Notes under the pieces: model-generated
Seen by the model: the letters and a program-made list of their open reading frames with translations, nothing else
Told to the model about the DNA's origin: nothing
The model's database searches: none
Translations under genes and position numbers: made by a program
NCBI GenBank assembly: GCA_938036845.1
Contig: CALHWA010000079.1
Coordinates: 1 to 16,839 of the forward strand
Direction of reading: 5' to 3'
Origin: an uncultured Candidatus Saccharibacteria bacterium
GTDB taxonomy: Bacteria > Patescibacteriota > Saccharimonadia > Saccharimonadales > Saccharimonadaceae
DNA length: 16,839 nucleotides
In this document: positions 1 through 6,515 of the stretch, piece after piece
Layout of the letters: every line of letters begins with the position of its first letter
Position numbering within the stretch: position 1 is the stretch's first letter

Positions 1-304
1 TCCCTGCCACACGGATACGCACCCCATGCTCGATGAAGATGGGCAGATCGCGATCGAGCATTGTTACTAGCAAGTTCATCAAGTGCTTGACCTCTGGACC
101 GCTACGGTGCCAGTTCTCGGTGCTAAAGATATAGGCGCTGACGTACGGCACACCACGCTTGATGGTGGTAAGAGCAATATCGCGGAGTTTTTCGTAGCCA
201 GCACTGTGCCCCTCTTGAGCCGAGAGGCCGCGCTGCTTGGCCCAGCGCCGGTTGCCATCAACAATATAGCCAACATGCTGCGGCAAGTGCGTGGTAGCAC
301 TCAT
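1..304 (-). CDS. uppS: Undecaprenyl-diphosphate synthase, N-terminal part (runs off window)
   Basis: Cis-prenyltransferase that extends farnesyl diphosphate with isopentenyl diphosphate to make the C55 lipid carrier for cell-wall polymers; a membrane-associated cytoplasmic enzyme. About 101 residues are visible. Near the N-terminus is HVGYIVDGNRRWAK, which carries the catalytic Asp and the diphosphate-binding Asn-Arg-Arg. It is followed by QEGHSAGYEKL and by the family signature FSTENW. The ATG at 304-302 is chosen because GGAG lies at 311-314, six bases upstream, and because the conserved block begins about ten residues in, as is usual. The gene starts 52 bases after the frr stop on the same strand, matching the common frr-uppS order, so the two are probably cotranscribed. 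The C-terminal two thirds lie outside the window. Confidence 0.96.
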   Translation of the reverse strand, partial: MSATTHLPQHVGYIVDGNRRWAKQRGLSAQEGHSAGYEKLRDIALTTIKRGVPYVSAYIFSTENWHRSGPEVKHLMNLLVTMLDRDLPIFIEHGVRIRVAG

Positions 305-356
305 GCCTGGCTCCATGATGGGTGGTTGGTTGCGTACGTCGGCAGAGAGAATGTCA

Positions 357-911
357 TTAAATTGTCAAAATATCCTTCTCTTTAGCGGCAAAGGCGGCTT
401 CTATCGTGGTTTGGTGCTGTGCCATGAGGCGATCGATCTCCTTCTCCACTGCCTTCACGTCATCTTCACTCAGCTCCTTGGCTTCTTTGCGGCGCTTGGC
501 GTCTTTCAAGGCGTCTTGGCGTACCCCGCGCAGGGCAATGCGTGCTTCTTCTACCTTCTCGCTGGCTTGCTTAACCAGTTGTTTACGGCGCTCCTCTGTC
601 AGTGGCGGCACTGGCACACGGACGACGTGACCATCGTCGCTCGGGTTGAGGCCAAGCGCTTGATCGGCTCGGATGGCGCTCGCAATCTTTTGCAGATTAG
701 CTGGGTCAAATGGCGTGATCTGCAATAGCGTCGCCTCTGGTGCCGTCACGTTAGCCACTTGGTTGAGCGGCATACTGGTGCCATACGCCTCGACCATAAT
801 GCCATCCAGCATACTCGCGTGAGCCCGGCCGGTGCGGATCTTCCCCAGGCGCTCCTCCAGGTGCTCTAGCACGTGGTTCATCTTTTCTTCGTAGGGGGTG
901 GTATCAAACAT
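357..911 (-). CDS. frr: Ribosome recycling factor
   Basis: RRF works with EF-G to split the post-termination ribosome. The 184-residue product has the normal family length and is collinear throughout: an N-terminal helix (MFDTTPYEEKMNHVLEHLEERL), the GKIRTGRAHASMLD block, the beta domain with NVTAPEATLLQITPFD, NLQKIASAIRADQALGLNP, and the long C-terminal helices with VPVPPLTEERRKQLVKQ. The start at 911 is set by AAGGAG about seven bases upstream. A promoter with an extended -10 lies just before it. The gene is followed on the same strand by uppS. In many bacteria pyrH lies between tsf and frr; here that position is a 454-bp non-coding stretch. Confidence 0.98.
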   Translation of the reverse strand: MFDTTPYEEKMNHVLEHLEERLGKIRTGRAHASMLDGIMVEAYGTSMPLNQVANVTAPEATLLQITPFDPANLQKIASAIRADQALGLNPSDDGHVVRVPVPPLTEERRKQLVKQASEKVEEARIALRGVRQDALKDAKRRKEAKELSEDDVKAVEKEIDRLMAQHQTTIEAAFAAKEKDILTI

Positions 912-937
912 CGCGATCTCCTTCTTGGTTTTCCTTT

Positions 938-946
938 ATTGTACCA
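938..946 (-). promoter_or_regulatory. Extended -10 promoter of frr-uppS
   Basis: On the minus strand the sequence reads TGG-TACAAT, with the hexamer at 938-943 and TG at 945-946. No convincing -35 is seen. Transcription would start near 931, giving a leader of about 20 bases that contains the frr AAGGAG. The same TGGTACAAT occurs before rplF. Confidence 0.6.
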
Positions 947-1090
947 TTATTTACTATGGCATGAGGAGAGTTTGCATAAAAATGGCTGGCATTGTTGCTC
1001 GCGCTTACTCGATGAGATCCTATTTGGGTGAAGTGTGTCTCGGTCATTACTCATCTCGGCCTTAATCCATAATCCTAGAATCGGTACAGT
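947..1090. other. Intergenic DNA, no feature seen
   Basis: This stretch lies between the frr promoter and the inverted repeat at 1091-1210. Only short ORFs without properly spaced ribosome binding sites are present, including a 27-codon plus-strand ORF whose GAGGAG is 13 bases from the ATG. I see no tRNA-like fold and no gene. Confidence 0.5.
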
Positions 1091-1210
1091 ACCCTCACGG
1101 CATACTCACTACACCGAAAATGTTCCGGCCAGATGATGCGGGGAGCTTGCCCGTTCGCGTATTTGCTGGCCTCCATATATTTTCTTGTGTAGCGAGCATA
1201 CCGTGAGGGT
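1091..1210 (-). repeat. Imperfect 24-bp inverted repeat; candidate structured RNA
   Basis: The arms are 1091-1114 and 1187-1210, 24 bases each with three differences. In minus-strand RNA all three differences become G-U pairs, while in plus-strand RNA all three are A-C mismatches, so the minus strand is the likely transcript. Inside the outer helix further pairs continue in register: 1116-1121 with 1179-1184, 1127-1132 (GGCCAG) with 1166-1171 (CTGGCC), and a GGG/CCC pair around 1141-1152. The result is a nearly continuous hairpin of about 120 nt. It lies between the tsf terminator and the frr promoter. A minus-strand ORF (1305-1075, 76 codons) covers it but has no ribosome binding site. No clear promoter or U-tract was found for it. 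It could be a structural RNA, a MITE-like remnant or a DNA-level hairpin. Confidence 0.5.
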
Positions 1211-1305
1211 GCACAAAAAACTATGAAGTGCCAGTGGTTATCGCCATCTCTTCTGCACTCCACCCACATGGCGCAGTCGATAGGAGGAGGTGCGGATGAA
1301 GCCAT

Positions 1306-1341
1306 AAAAAAGCGAGTGGCACAGTTGTCGTGCCACTCGCT
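1306..1341 (-). terminator. Rho-independent terminator of rpsB-tsf
   Basis: Perfect 11-bp stem (GCGAGTGGCAC at 1312-1322 with GTGCCACTCGC at 1330-1340) and a 7-base loop, followed on the minus strand by six T residues (1311-1306). It begins 25 bases past the tsf stop. Confidence 0.93.
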
Positions 1342-1365
1342 ACGCAAAAGCTTACTCTCTCGCGA

Positions 1366-1962
1366 CTACTCCGTCACGCCCAGCTCAATCCGCTTGAACT
1401 GGCTAACGCGGACATTCTCACCGCGCAGTGCCACCTGCTCTTTGATGAGCTGGCCAACGGTCTTGCTGTCGTCGAGCACAAAGGCTTGCTCGGCCAAGAC
1501 CTGCTCGGCGAAGTGCTTCTTGAGCTGCCCTTCGACGATTTGGTCATGCATTGCCTCAGGCTTGCTTGCCAAAGCATCGCTGGTGAGAAACTCCTGCTTC
1601 TTGGCATCGTATACCTCAGCTGGGATGTCGTCCATTGTAGCATAGTGTGGGTTCATCGCAGCAACCTGCATAGCAATCTGGTGTGCAAACTCCTTAAACT
1701 CAGGCAAGCGAGCTACAAAATCTGTCTCGCAGTTGACCTCGACCACCACACCAATCCGACCACTGTGGACATAGCTCTCGATCAACCCTTCACGGGTCTC
1801 GCGGTCACCCTTTTTCTCCGCTTTGGTCAGGCCCTTTTTGCGCAGGGCATTGAGTGCTGAGTCAAAGTCACCTGCGGCCTCCACCAGCGCCTTCTTGGCA
1901 TCGGTCAGGCCAATGCCAGTTAACTCCTTGAGCTTCTTAATGTCGTCAATCGTCACCGCCAT
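1366..1962 (-). CDS. tsf: Elongation factor Ts (short form)
   Basis: EF-Ts is the nucleotide exchange factor that removes GDP from EF-Tu. The product has 198 residues, close to the compact Thermus-type form and much shorter than the roughly 280-residue E. coli protein, so one core subdomain is reduced. Visible landmarks are the N-terminal UBA-like domain (IKKLKELTGIGLTDAKKALVEA, DFDSALNALRKKGLTKA) and the EF-Tu contact TDFV at residues 80-83 within VNCETDFVAR. The C-terminal part follows with ALASKPEAMHDQIVEGQLKKH and VAQLIKEQ-like sequence. It starts two bases after the rpsB stop, with AAGGAGGAG overlapping the end of rpsB, so the pair is one operon. A strong terminator closes it. Confidence 0.98.
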   Translation of the reverse strand: MAVTIDDIKKLKELTGIGLTDAKKALVEAAGDFDSALNALRKKGLTKAEKKGDRETREGLIESYVHSGRIGVVVEVNCETDFVARLPEFKEFAHQIAMQVAAMNPHYATMDDIPAEVYDAKKQEFLTSDALASKPEAMHDQIVEGQLKKHFAEQVLAEQAFVLDDSKTVGQLIKEQVALRGENVRVSQFKRIELGVTE

Positions 1963-1964
1963 GG

Positions 1965-2666
1965 TTAGTTCTCCTCCTTCGTTGCCTTGCCCTCGTTGAC
2001 TGCTGCACTGAAGTAATCGAGCATCAGCTGCAGGCTCTTAATTGCATCATCGTTGGCGGGAATAGGATAATCAACCAAGTCGGGGTTGGCGTTGGTGTCA
2101 ACAATACCGATCACTGGCACACCCAGCGTCTTCGCCTCGCGCAATGCGTTGTTGTCAGCCAAGATATCAAGCACTAGCACCAGGCCAGGCTTGCCATTGA
2201 GGTCTTTGATACCACCGTATTTGAAGTTGAGGCTGTCGATCTCTTCTTGGTAGCGCTGGACTTCCAGCTTGTTGTAGCGCTTCTCAAGGTCGCCACTAGC
2301 CATGCGGCGCTCCAAATCCTTGAGCTTCTTGATCTGCGCTGTGGTGGTCGTCACATTAGTAAGCATCCCACCGACCCAGCGGTTGGTCACATACGGCTGG
2401 CCAACTGCCTCGGCAGCTTGGCGAGTGATGTCCTTGGCCTGCTTCTTGGTACCAACGAAGAGGACTTGCTTGCCGCTTGCCACTGTCTTGCTAATGATAG
2501 GCAGCGCCACATTCAGTGCCTCGACCGTCTTCGCGAGGTCGATGATGTGGCTATCTTGCCGCTTACTATGAATATATGGTGCCATCTTCGGATGCCACCG
2601 GCTGGTCTTGTGCCCAAAATGAGCACCGGCTTCAAACAAAGCCTTGATATCTGCCTGCACGGCCAT
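1965..2666 (-). CDS. rpsB: Small-subunit ribosomal protein uS2
   Basis: S2 binds the 30S head-body junction and is needed for S1 docking in bacteria that have S1. The 233-residue sequence has the usual size. It shows the N-terminal LFEAGAHFGHKTSRWHPKM block, a central VLFVGTKKQAKDITRQAAE segment, YVTNRWVGGMLTN, and the C-terminal signature ADNNALREAKTLGVPVIGIVDTNANP with DLVDYPIPANDDAIKS. The start at 2666 follows AGGAG with a nine-base spacer. It is the first gene of rpsB-tsf. Its promoter lies in the 3' end of the preceding 499-aa gene and predicts a leader of about 75 nt, which contains a short CCACAC/GTGTGG inverted repeat (2693-2698, 2710-2715). Autoregulation by S2 is known in other bacteria but is not demonstrated by this sequence. 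Confidence 0.98.
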   Translation of the reverse strand: MAVQADIKALFEAGAHFGHKTSRWHPKMAPYIHSKRQDSHIIDLAKTVEALNVALPIISKTVASGKQVLFVGTKKQAKDITRQAAEAVGQPYVTNRWVGGMLTNVTTTTAQIKKLKDLERRMASGDLEKRYNKLEVQRYQEEIDSLNFKYGGIKDLNGKPGLVLVLDILADNNALREAKTLGVPVIGIVDTNANPDLVDYPIPANDDAIKSLQLMLDYFSAAVNEGKATKEEN

Positions 2667-2747
2667 ATCGCATTACTCCTTTTTGCCTTGCCCCACACGG
2701 TATGGAGTGGTGTGGAGCTGTGTCGTTATGGTTGGTTACAGTGTTGT

Positions 2748-2776
2748 AGTATACTAGAGTATGCGATTTGACGCAA
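2748..2776 (-). promoter_or_regulatory. Promoter of rpsB-tsf
   Basis: Minus-strand TTGCGT (2776-2771), 17-bp spacer, TATACT (2753-2748). The -35 and part of the spacer lie inside the last codons of the 499-aa gene. The predicted start near 2741 gives a leader of about 75 nt before rpsB. Confidence 0.65.
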
Positions 2777-4253
2777 GTGCAGCCGCCTCTTCCTGATCGA
2801 ACCCGCCTACCCATGCCCGCTCACGTGCAGTAAACGCACCTTGCTTTATAGCGTCGAATACTTCTCTCTTAGTAGGCTGAGGCAAATATATTTCTCGAAT
2901 GTACTGACTCGCCGAGATATATCGTTGATCATGTTGAGTATTTTCATCATACATCTCACTCATTCCAGGATAGTCTTGACATCGGTTGATGAGCGCTGCC
3001 TGCACTGCAGTTAAGCGCAAAGATGTCCCGTCCTTATACTTGAGTGCTCCGCCAAACTGGCCAGGAAGCTCATCGTCACTATCTCCCACAAAGGGAGATG
3101 AAGTTTTTCCATACTTATTTATCCGCTCACTGTCACCCATAAACGTAATAGCAGCACTACTGCGGGTTCCAAAACGCGACTCACCACCACGCACATTGAG
3201 CATAATCATATCCATCACAACATCATCAGGGTCGTAATCGCCAATACCATACCCCTGTGCTTGCTGATAGTCATACACTTTCTGGAGCTCTTCCTTTGTC
3301 AACAAAACTTTATTTTCTACATGTAGATAACCATCGGGTTGTGTCTCATCTGGGATGGGTACACCAAAGATCGGTTGCTCTCCTTCGCCAACAGTATTAA
3401 CAAAAAATACTCCTGCCGCCTGTAGTTCACTCCTACTAACCATCTTATTGTATCCTATGTCTATATTGTACTCTGTAAGCAATTGCCTATCGTCCGGTGA
3501 CTGTGTCGACATTACCCCTGGAATACGTATAGTTCCATATCCATCACGATTTCGACCTTTTGAACCAATCAGCTGCTGATAGTATTGCACGATCTGTGTC
3601 ATGACGGCATCTGGTATATATTCACTGTTGATCATTTGCCATGGATATCGATTAGCTTCTATCCTCTGGTCTATAGCCGCATCAATCATTTTGCGTTCAC
3701 GCTCCGCAAGAACCTGTTGCACTGCACGAGTCACCTGTGCGTCATCAAACATACCATCTTGAACTTGCAACCCCTCAATCAACTTCTTTTGCTGTCCAAT
3801 TGCGCGAGCAATCCTCGTTCGTTGCTGAGGACTCTTGGCAGCGGTCGCTTTGTTTTCTAGTAGCAATACTCTCTCTTGAACCTGCTGAATCCTTTGCGCA
3901 TTATCAACATACCCTTGCTGAATCACAGTTTCTATCTCCTGATCAACACACTCGCCCTGCTGACTCTGCTGGATGTATTTCCGTGCGTTCTCCATAAGGC
4001 GTGTCATTCCATGAGCAGATAGACTAGGGGCGTCCATCTCATCAGACCACAGCCAACCCTGTGGTATTTCTAGAGGCCGCTCCTCTGTAGTTGCCTCTTC
4101 TTTGTTGACATTACAACCAAGCTCAGCGTTAGAAAGGTGGCCCTCCCTAGGAATGTCCTGACTGTCTAAATCTGTAAAATGAGTAGCTGTCTCTGGGATG
4201 TGGTTGCCATACATCTCGCTGTTTTGAGCGGCTCGTTGCTGTTTGGTTATCAT
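2754..4253 (-). CDS. Unrecognised 499-aa soluble protein with helical N-terminal half
   Basis: I do not recognise this protein. It has no signal peptide and no membrane segment. Residues about 75-205 are rich in Gln, Glu, Arg and Ala and look like long helices or coiled coil (for example QRIQQVQERVLLLENKATAA). The rest looks globular, with glycine-rich stretches (GRNRDGYGTIRIPG, MLNVRGGESRFGTRSSAAI) and an acidic YGIGDYDPDDVVMDMI patch. Length and codon use look like an intact gene. The ATG at 4253 has no Shine-Dalgarno, but a good promoter ends 13 bases before it, so the mRNA is probably nearly leaderless. Base composition is more AT-rich than in neighbouring ribosomal genes. It is divergent from rpmE, and its last codons carry the rpsB promoter. 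A lineage-restricted protein is likely; function unknown. Confidence 0.85.
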   Translation of the reverse strand: MITKQQRAAQNSEMYGNHIPETATHFTDLDSQDIPREGHLSNAELGCNVNKEEATTEERPLEIPQGWLWSDEMDAPSLSAHGMTRLMENARKYIQQSQQGECVDQEIETVIQQGYVDNAQRIQQVQERVLLLENKATAAKSPQQRTRIARAIGQQKKLIEGLQVQDGMFDDAQVTRAVQQVLAERERKMIDAAIDQRIEANRYPWQMINSEYIPDAVMTQIVQYYQQLIGSKGRNRDGYGTIRIPGVMSTQSPDDRQLLTEYNIDIGYNKMVSRSELQAAGVFFVNTVGEGEQPIFGVPIPDETQPDGYLHVENKVLLTKEELQKVYDYQQAQGYGIGDYDPDDVVMDMIMLNVRGGESRFGTRSSAAITFMGDSERINKYGKTSSPFVGDSDDELPGQFGGALKYKDGTSLRLTAVQAALINRCQDYPGMSEMYDENTQHDQRYISASQYIREIYLPQPTKREVFDAIKQGAFTARERAWVGGFDQEEAAALASNRIL

Positions 4254-4266
4254 AACAATATGCTCT

Positions 4267-4307
4267 ATTATATCTGTTTATTATACAGGTGTCACTAGTA
4301 TACACCT
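4267..4307 (-). promoter_or_regulatory. Promoter and inverted repeat of the 499-aa gene
   Basis: Minus-strand GTGACA (4295-4290), 17-bp spacer, TATAAT (4272-4267). The start point is predicted near 4260, only about seven bases before the ATG at 4253. An inverted repeat AGGTGT/ACACCT (4287-4292 and 4302-4307) overlaps the -35, a position suited to a repressor site. Confidence 0.6.
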
Positions 4308-4350
4308 TTTTGTTATATAATAATACTCTTTTGTGCCTTATTCTTGTGCT

Positions 4351-4380
4351 TTGACAACCCCCCACCCTCTCTGCTACAAT
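4351..4380 (+). promoter_or_regulatory. Promoter of rpmE (leaderless)
   Basis: Consensus TTGACA at 4351-4356, 18-bp spacer and extended -10 TGC-TACAAT (hexamer 4375-4380). Only nine bases separate the hexamer from the rpmE ATG, with no ribosome binding site, so the transcript should begin at or within about three bases of the start codon. Confidence 0.8.
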
Positions 4381-4389
4381 ATAGCGGTT

Positions 4390-4746
4390 ATGAAAAGCAG
4401 TATTCACCCACAAACCTACCGCCCTGTCGTATTTAGCGATGATCAGGCGGGCTTTGCGTTTTTGACGCAGTCGACGGTCGCGACCGACGACACCATTACC
4501 TGGGAGGATGGCAACGAGTATCCACTCGTCAAGGTCCACATCTCCAGCAAGTCTCACCCATTCTTCACTGGCGAGGAGAAGATTATCGACACCGAGGGCC
4601 GGGTCGACCGCTTCGAGGCACGCCGCAAAGCTGCCGAGGCACGCCGCGCCGCTCTAGCCAACAAAGCCAAGAAGCAAAACGCCAAAAAGGCTGCCAAAGC
4701 TGCTCAAGCCAGCGCTGGCAAAGACGATTTCGCCAAGGCTGCGTAA
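4390..4746 (+). CDS. rpmE: Large-subunit ribosomal protein bL31, zinc-free type with basic tail
   Basis: L31 bridges the two ribosomal subunits. The N-terminal 80 residues fit the cysteine-free (type B-like) form: [17 protein letters not shown], then [32 protein letters not shown] and [11 protein letters not shown]. There is no CxxC zinc ligand. The C-terminal 35 or so residues are an Ala/Lys repeat-like tail ([20 protein letters not shown]), making a total of 118 aa, longer than most L31 proteins. The start at 4390 is chosen over an upstream in-frame start because homology begins there and because the promoter ends at 4380; an earlier start would lie upstream of the transcript. The gene stands alone with its own terminator and is followed later by prfA, its common neighbour. 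Confidence 0.94.
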   Translation: MKSSIHPQTYRPVVFSDDQAGFAFLTQSTVATDDTITWEDGNEYPLVKVHISSKSHPFFTGEEKIIDTEGRVDRFEARRKAAEARRAALANKAKKQNAKKAAKAAQASAGKDDFAKAA

Positions 4747-4768
4747 CACACTTGCAAGGCAATGATAT

Positions 4769-4810
4769 AACGCTCACCCTTATTTTTAAGAGGGTGAGCG
4801 TTTCTATATA
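4769..4810 (+). terminator. Terminator of rpmE
   Basis: A 12-bp stem (AACGCTCACCCT at 4769-4780 with AGGGTGAGCGTT at 4791-4802), a 10-base loop and a short T-rich tail. It begins 22 bases after the rpmE stop. Confidence 0.8.
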
Positions 4811-4870
4811 CCGGTTTACTCATACGTCTCCCTCTCTAACTTGGCGAGATATTTTGTCCATCACTAGAAT

Positions 4871-4914
4871 ATAGCAACATAGATAATGATCTCAAGGATC
4901 TACTATGTTGCTAT
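4871..4914. repeat. Inverted repeat between converging genes
   Basis: ATAGCAACATAG (4871-4882) is repeated inverted as CTATGTTGCTAT (4903-4914), with a further GATC/GATC pairing inside. It lies between rpmE and the 444-aa gene, which converge. A T-rich stretch (GTGATTTTT) follows on the plus strand. It may be a backup terminator; the minus-strand side lacks a T-tract. Confidence 0.55.
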
Positions 4915-4941
4915 GTGATTTTTCATGTATCGTGTTGCTTT

Positions 4942-6276
4942 TTACCTTACAACACGAAAGTTCCGTTTACGCAGTCGCAGCACCGCCTCGCCCAATCGTC
5001 CTGCTAAGCCTTTTTTGGTCTGCGCCTCAGCGACGTCGGCCGTTATAATATCGTGCATTTTGCATAGTTCAGCATAAAACTGTGCTGGATTGTCCTCTAG
5101 TGTCCAGGTATGCTTATATTTACCCGCATCAGGGCCTTGCCATACATGCTCGGTTCTCTGTATGGTATCGCCCCGCAAGACGGTTCTGATATCACTATGG
5201 TTGGGGTTATTCGTTGCACCGCCGACATGCTCGCGGCGCACCCCAACTTGCGGCTCGCCCTGCTCACGCGTTGCAATAAAGCAGTTGCCACCATCTCGGA
5301 CGATCTTCACGCTCATTGCTGGGTCATCAGTGCCCTCAAGTGGATAATCTTCAAGGATGCTTGGGCGCGTTATTTCGCCTGCTTCTTCTGTGGCATACTC
5401 TTGCATCTCACCCAAGATTGCCGTCATCATGCTGTGTGCTTTTTCGCGCAGCTCATGCGCCTCGTTAGTCTCTACTGTTTCCGCCGCAGGTTCTTCTTGG
5501 GCAGATGTTGCTTCATCCTCTGATGATTGGTCTATTCCCTTTCGCGATGCAATAAATGTTTCGAGCTCCATTTTGAGCTGCAGTGCTTCATCACTTGCTG
5601 GGTCAATTTTTTCAATCGTTGGGAGAGACCGTTTTTTCTCGACCACTTGCGCGTCTACTATATGGCCACTCTCCTCAGTCGAATCCTTGCGGCGCACTTC
5701 GGCCGCCACACGCTCATCCTCGCTGTGCGTCAAACGGAAGAACCTCACACCATCCTCTCCCACTACTGCACCAGTTGCACAGTTCTTGTCCCACGCAAAG
5801 TCTTTCATGGTAGGCGCTGGCTGCGCTTCGCCAATCATATTTGCCGAGAGTTTAAAGAGTAGCACTGTACCGTTCTTCTGACGCTCCCCATTAGCGTTTG
5901 TCTGGTCCTTATCAAAGGTATCAAACGCTACTACAGCCGTATGTATTTCTACTGGTATACCATCTGCTTCATGAATAGTACTGTCATGAGGCGCAAAGAA
6001 CTGAGCCGTTACCTCTACTGGCGACGGAAATGTCTTTTCCTTAGCTAACGTGTAGTCTGCAAAGCTCCAGTCAAAACGAATCTTGAACTGATCAAGAAAA
6101 TTATCATCATTCAATGCTAATGTATCTATACTATACACCTCTGTGCTGTCTGGCTGGGCAAGCGCTGTTTGCAGCTCACCTGCCATGCGTTCTTGCTCAC
6201 TCCTATCATAGGCTTGCTCCGTGAGATGCTTCGTATTATAATATTTCATCACTGATGACTGCTCGCCTTTGTTCAT
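4942..6276 (-). CDS. Unrecognised 444-aa protein with acidic linker
   Basis: I do not recognise this protein. It has no signal peptide and no membrane span. An N-terminal globular part of about 220 residues (with FKIRFDWSFADYTLAKEKTF and FFRLTHSEDERVAAEVRR) is followed by a helical, acidic, low-complexity linker around residues 225-300 (DQSSEDEATSAQEEPAAETV). A second globular part (SVKIVRDGGNCFIATREQGE) ends in a strongly basic tail, LRLRKRNFRVVR. The ATG at 6276 has AGGAG with an eight-base spacer. The promoter and a 15-bp palindrome lie just upstream. The gene separates rpmE from prfA, which are often adjacent, and runs against both. The basic tail could contact nucleic acid or membrane, but that is speculation. 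Confidence 0.85.
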   Translation of the reverse strand: MNKGEQSSVMKYYNTKHLTEQAYDRSEQERMAGELQTALAQPDSTEVYSIDTLALNDDNFLDQFKIRFDWSFADYTLAKEKTFPSPVEVTAQFFAPHDSTIHEADGIPVEIHTAVVAFDTFDKDQTNANGERQKNGTVLLFKLSANMIGEAQPAPTMKDFAWDKNCATGAVVGEDGVRFFRLTHSEDERVAAEVRRKDSTEESGHIVDAQVVEKKRSLPTIEKIDPASDEALQLKMELETFIASRKGIDQSSEDEATSAQEEPAAETVETNEAHELREKAHSMMTAILGEMQEYATEEAGEITRPSILEDYPLEGTDDPAMSVKIVRDGGNCFIATREQGEPQVGVRREHVGGATNNPNHSDIRTVLRGDTIQRTEHVWQGPDAGKYKHTWTLEDNPAQFYAELCKMHDIITADVAEAQTKKGLAGRLGEAVLRLRKRNFRVVR

Positions 6277-6315
6277 CGCTTTTGCTCCTGATTTTTGTTG
6301 ACATTACCTAATACC

Positions 6316-6365
6316 ACATAAGGTACTCTCTCTTAATTTGTCAAGCTATTATGCAATAATTGCAT
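6316..6365 (-). promoter_or_regulatory. Promoter and palindrome of the 444-aa gene
   Basis: Minus-strand TTGACA (6344-6339), 17-bp spacer, TTATGT (6321-6316). Six bases upstream of the -35 is a perfect palindrome ATGCAATAATTGCAT (6351-6365), a possible regulator-binding site. Confidence 0.5.
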
Positions 6366-6497
6366 GTACAAGCAAAAATATCTGAATCCTCACACATATT
6401 CTCTTTTCTACCAAAGCGACGGAATGGTGGGCGCTCGTGTAGATCTGGTAGTTACTCTGCAACTTCAGGATATCCAATAGCTCAAGAGTCGCCCCCG

Positions 6498-6506
6498 TGG
6501 TATAAT
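6498..6506 (+). promoter_or_regulatory. Extended -10 promoter of prfA (leaderless)
   Basis: TGG-TATAAT at 6498-6506; no good -35 is seen. The hexamer ends nine bases before the prfA ATG, leaving no room for a Shine-Dalgarno in the mRNA. Confidence 0.7.
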
Positions 6507-6515
6507 CATTAGTAT

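Noticed and set aside
1091..1210. Integron attC site
   Set aside because: The size and fold are similar, but the GTTRRRY/RYYYAAC core sites and an integrase are absent.
1075..1347. Minus-strand ORF of 90 codons (76 from the ATG at 1305)
   Set aside because: It starts inside or right at the tsf terminator, has no ribosome binding site, and most of it is the inverted repeat at 1091-1210. Low chance of being real.
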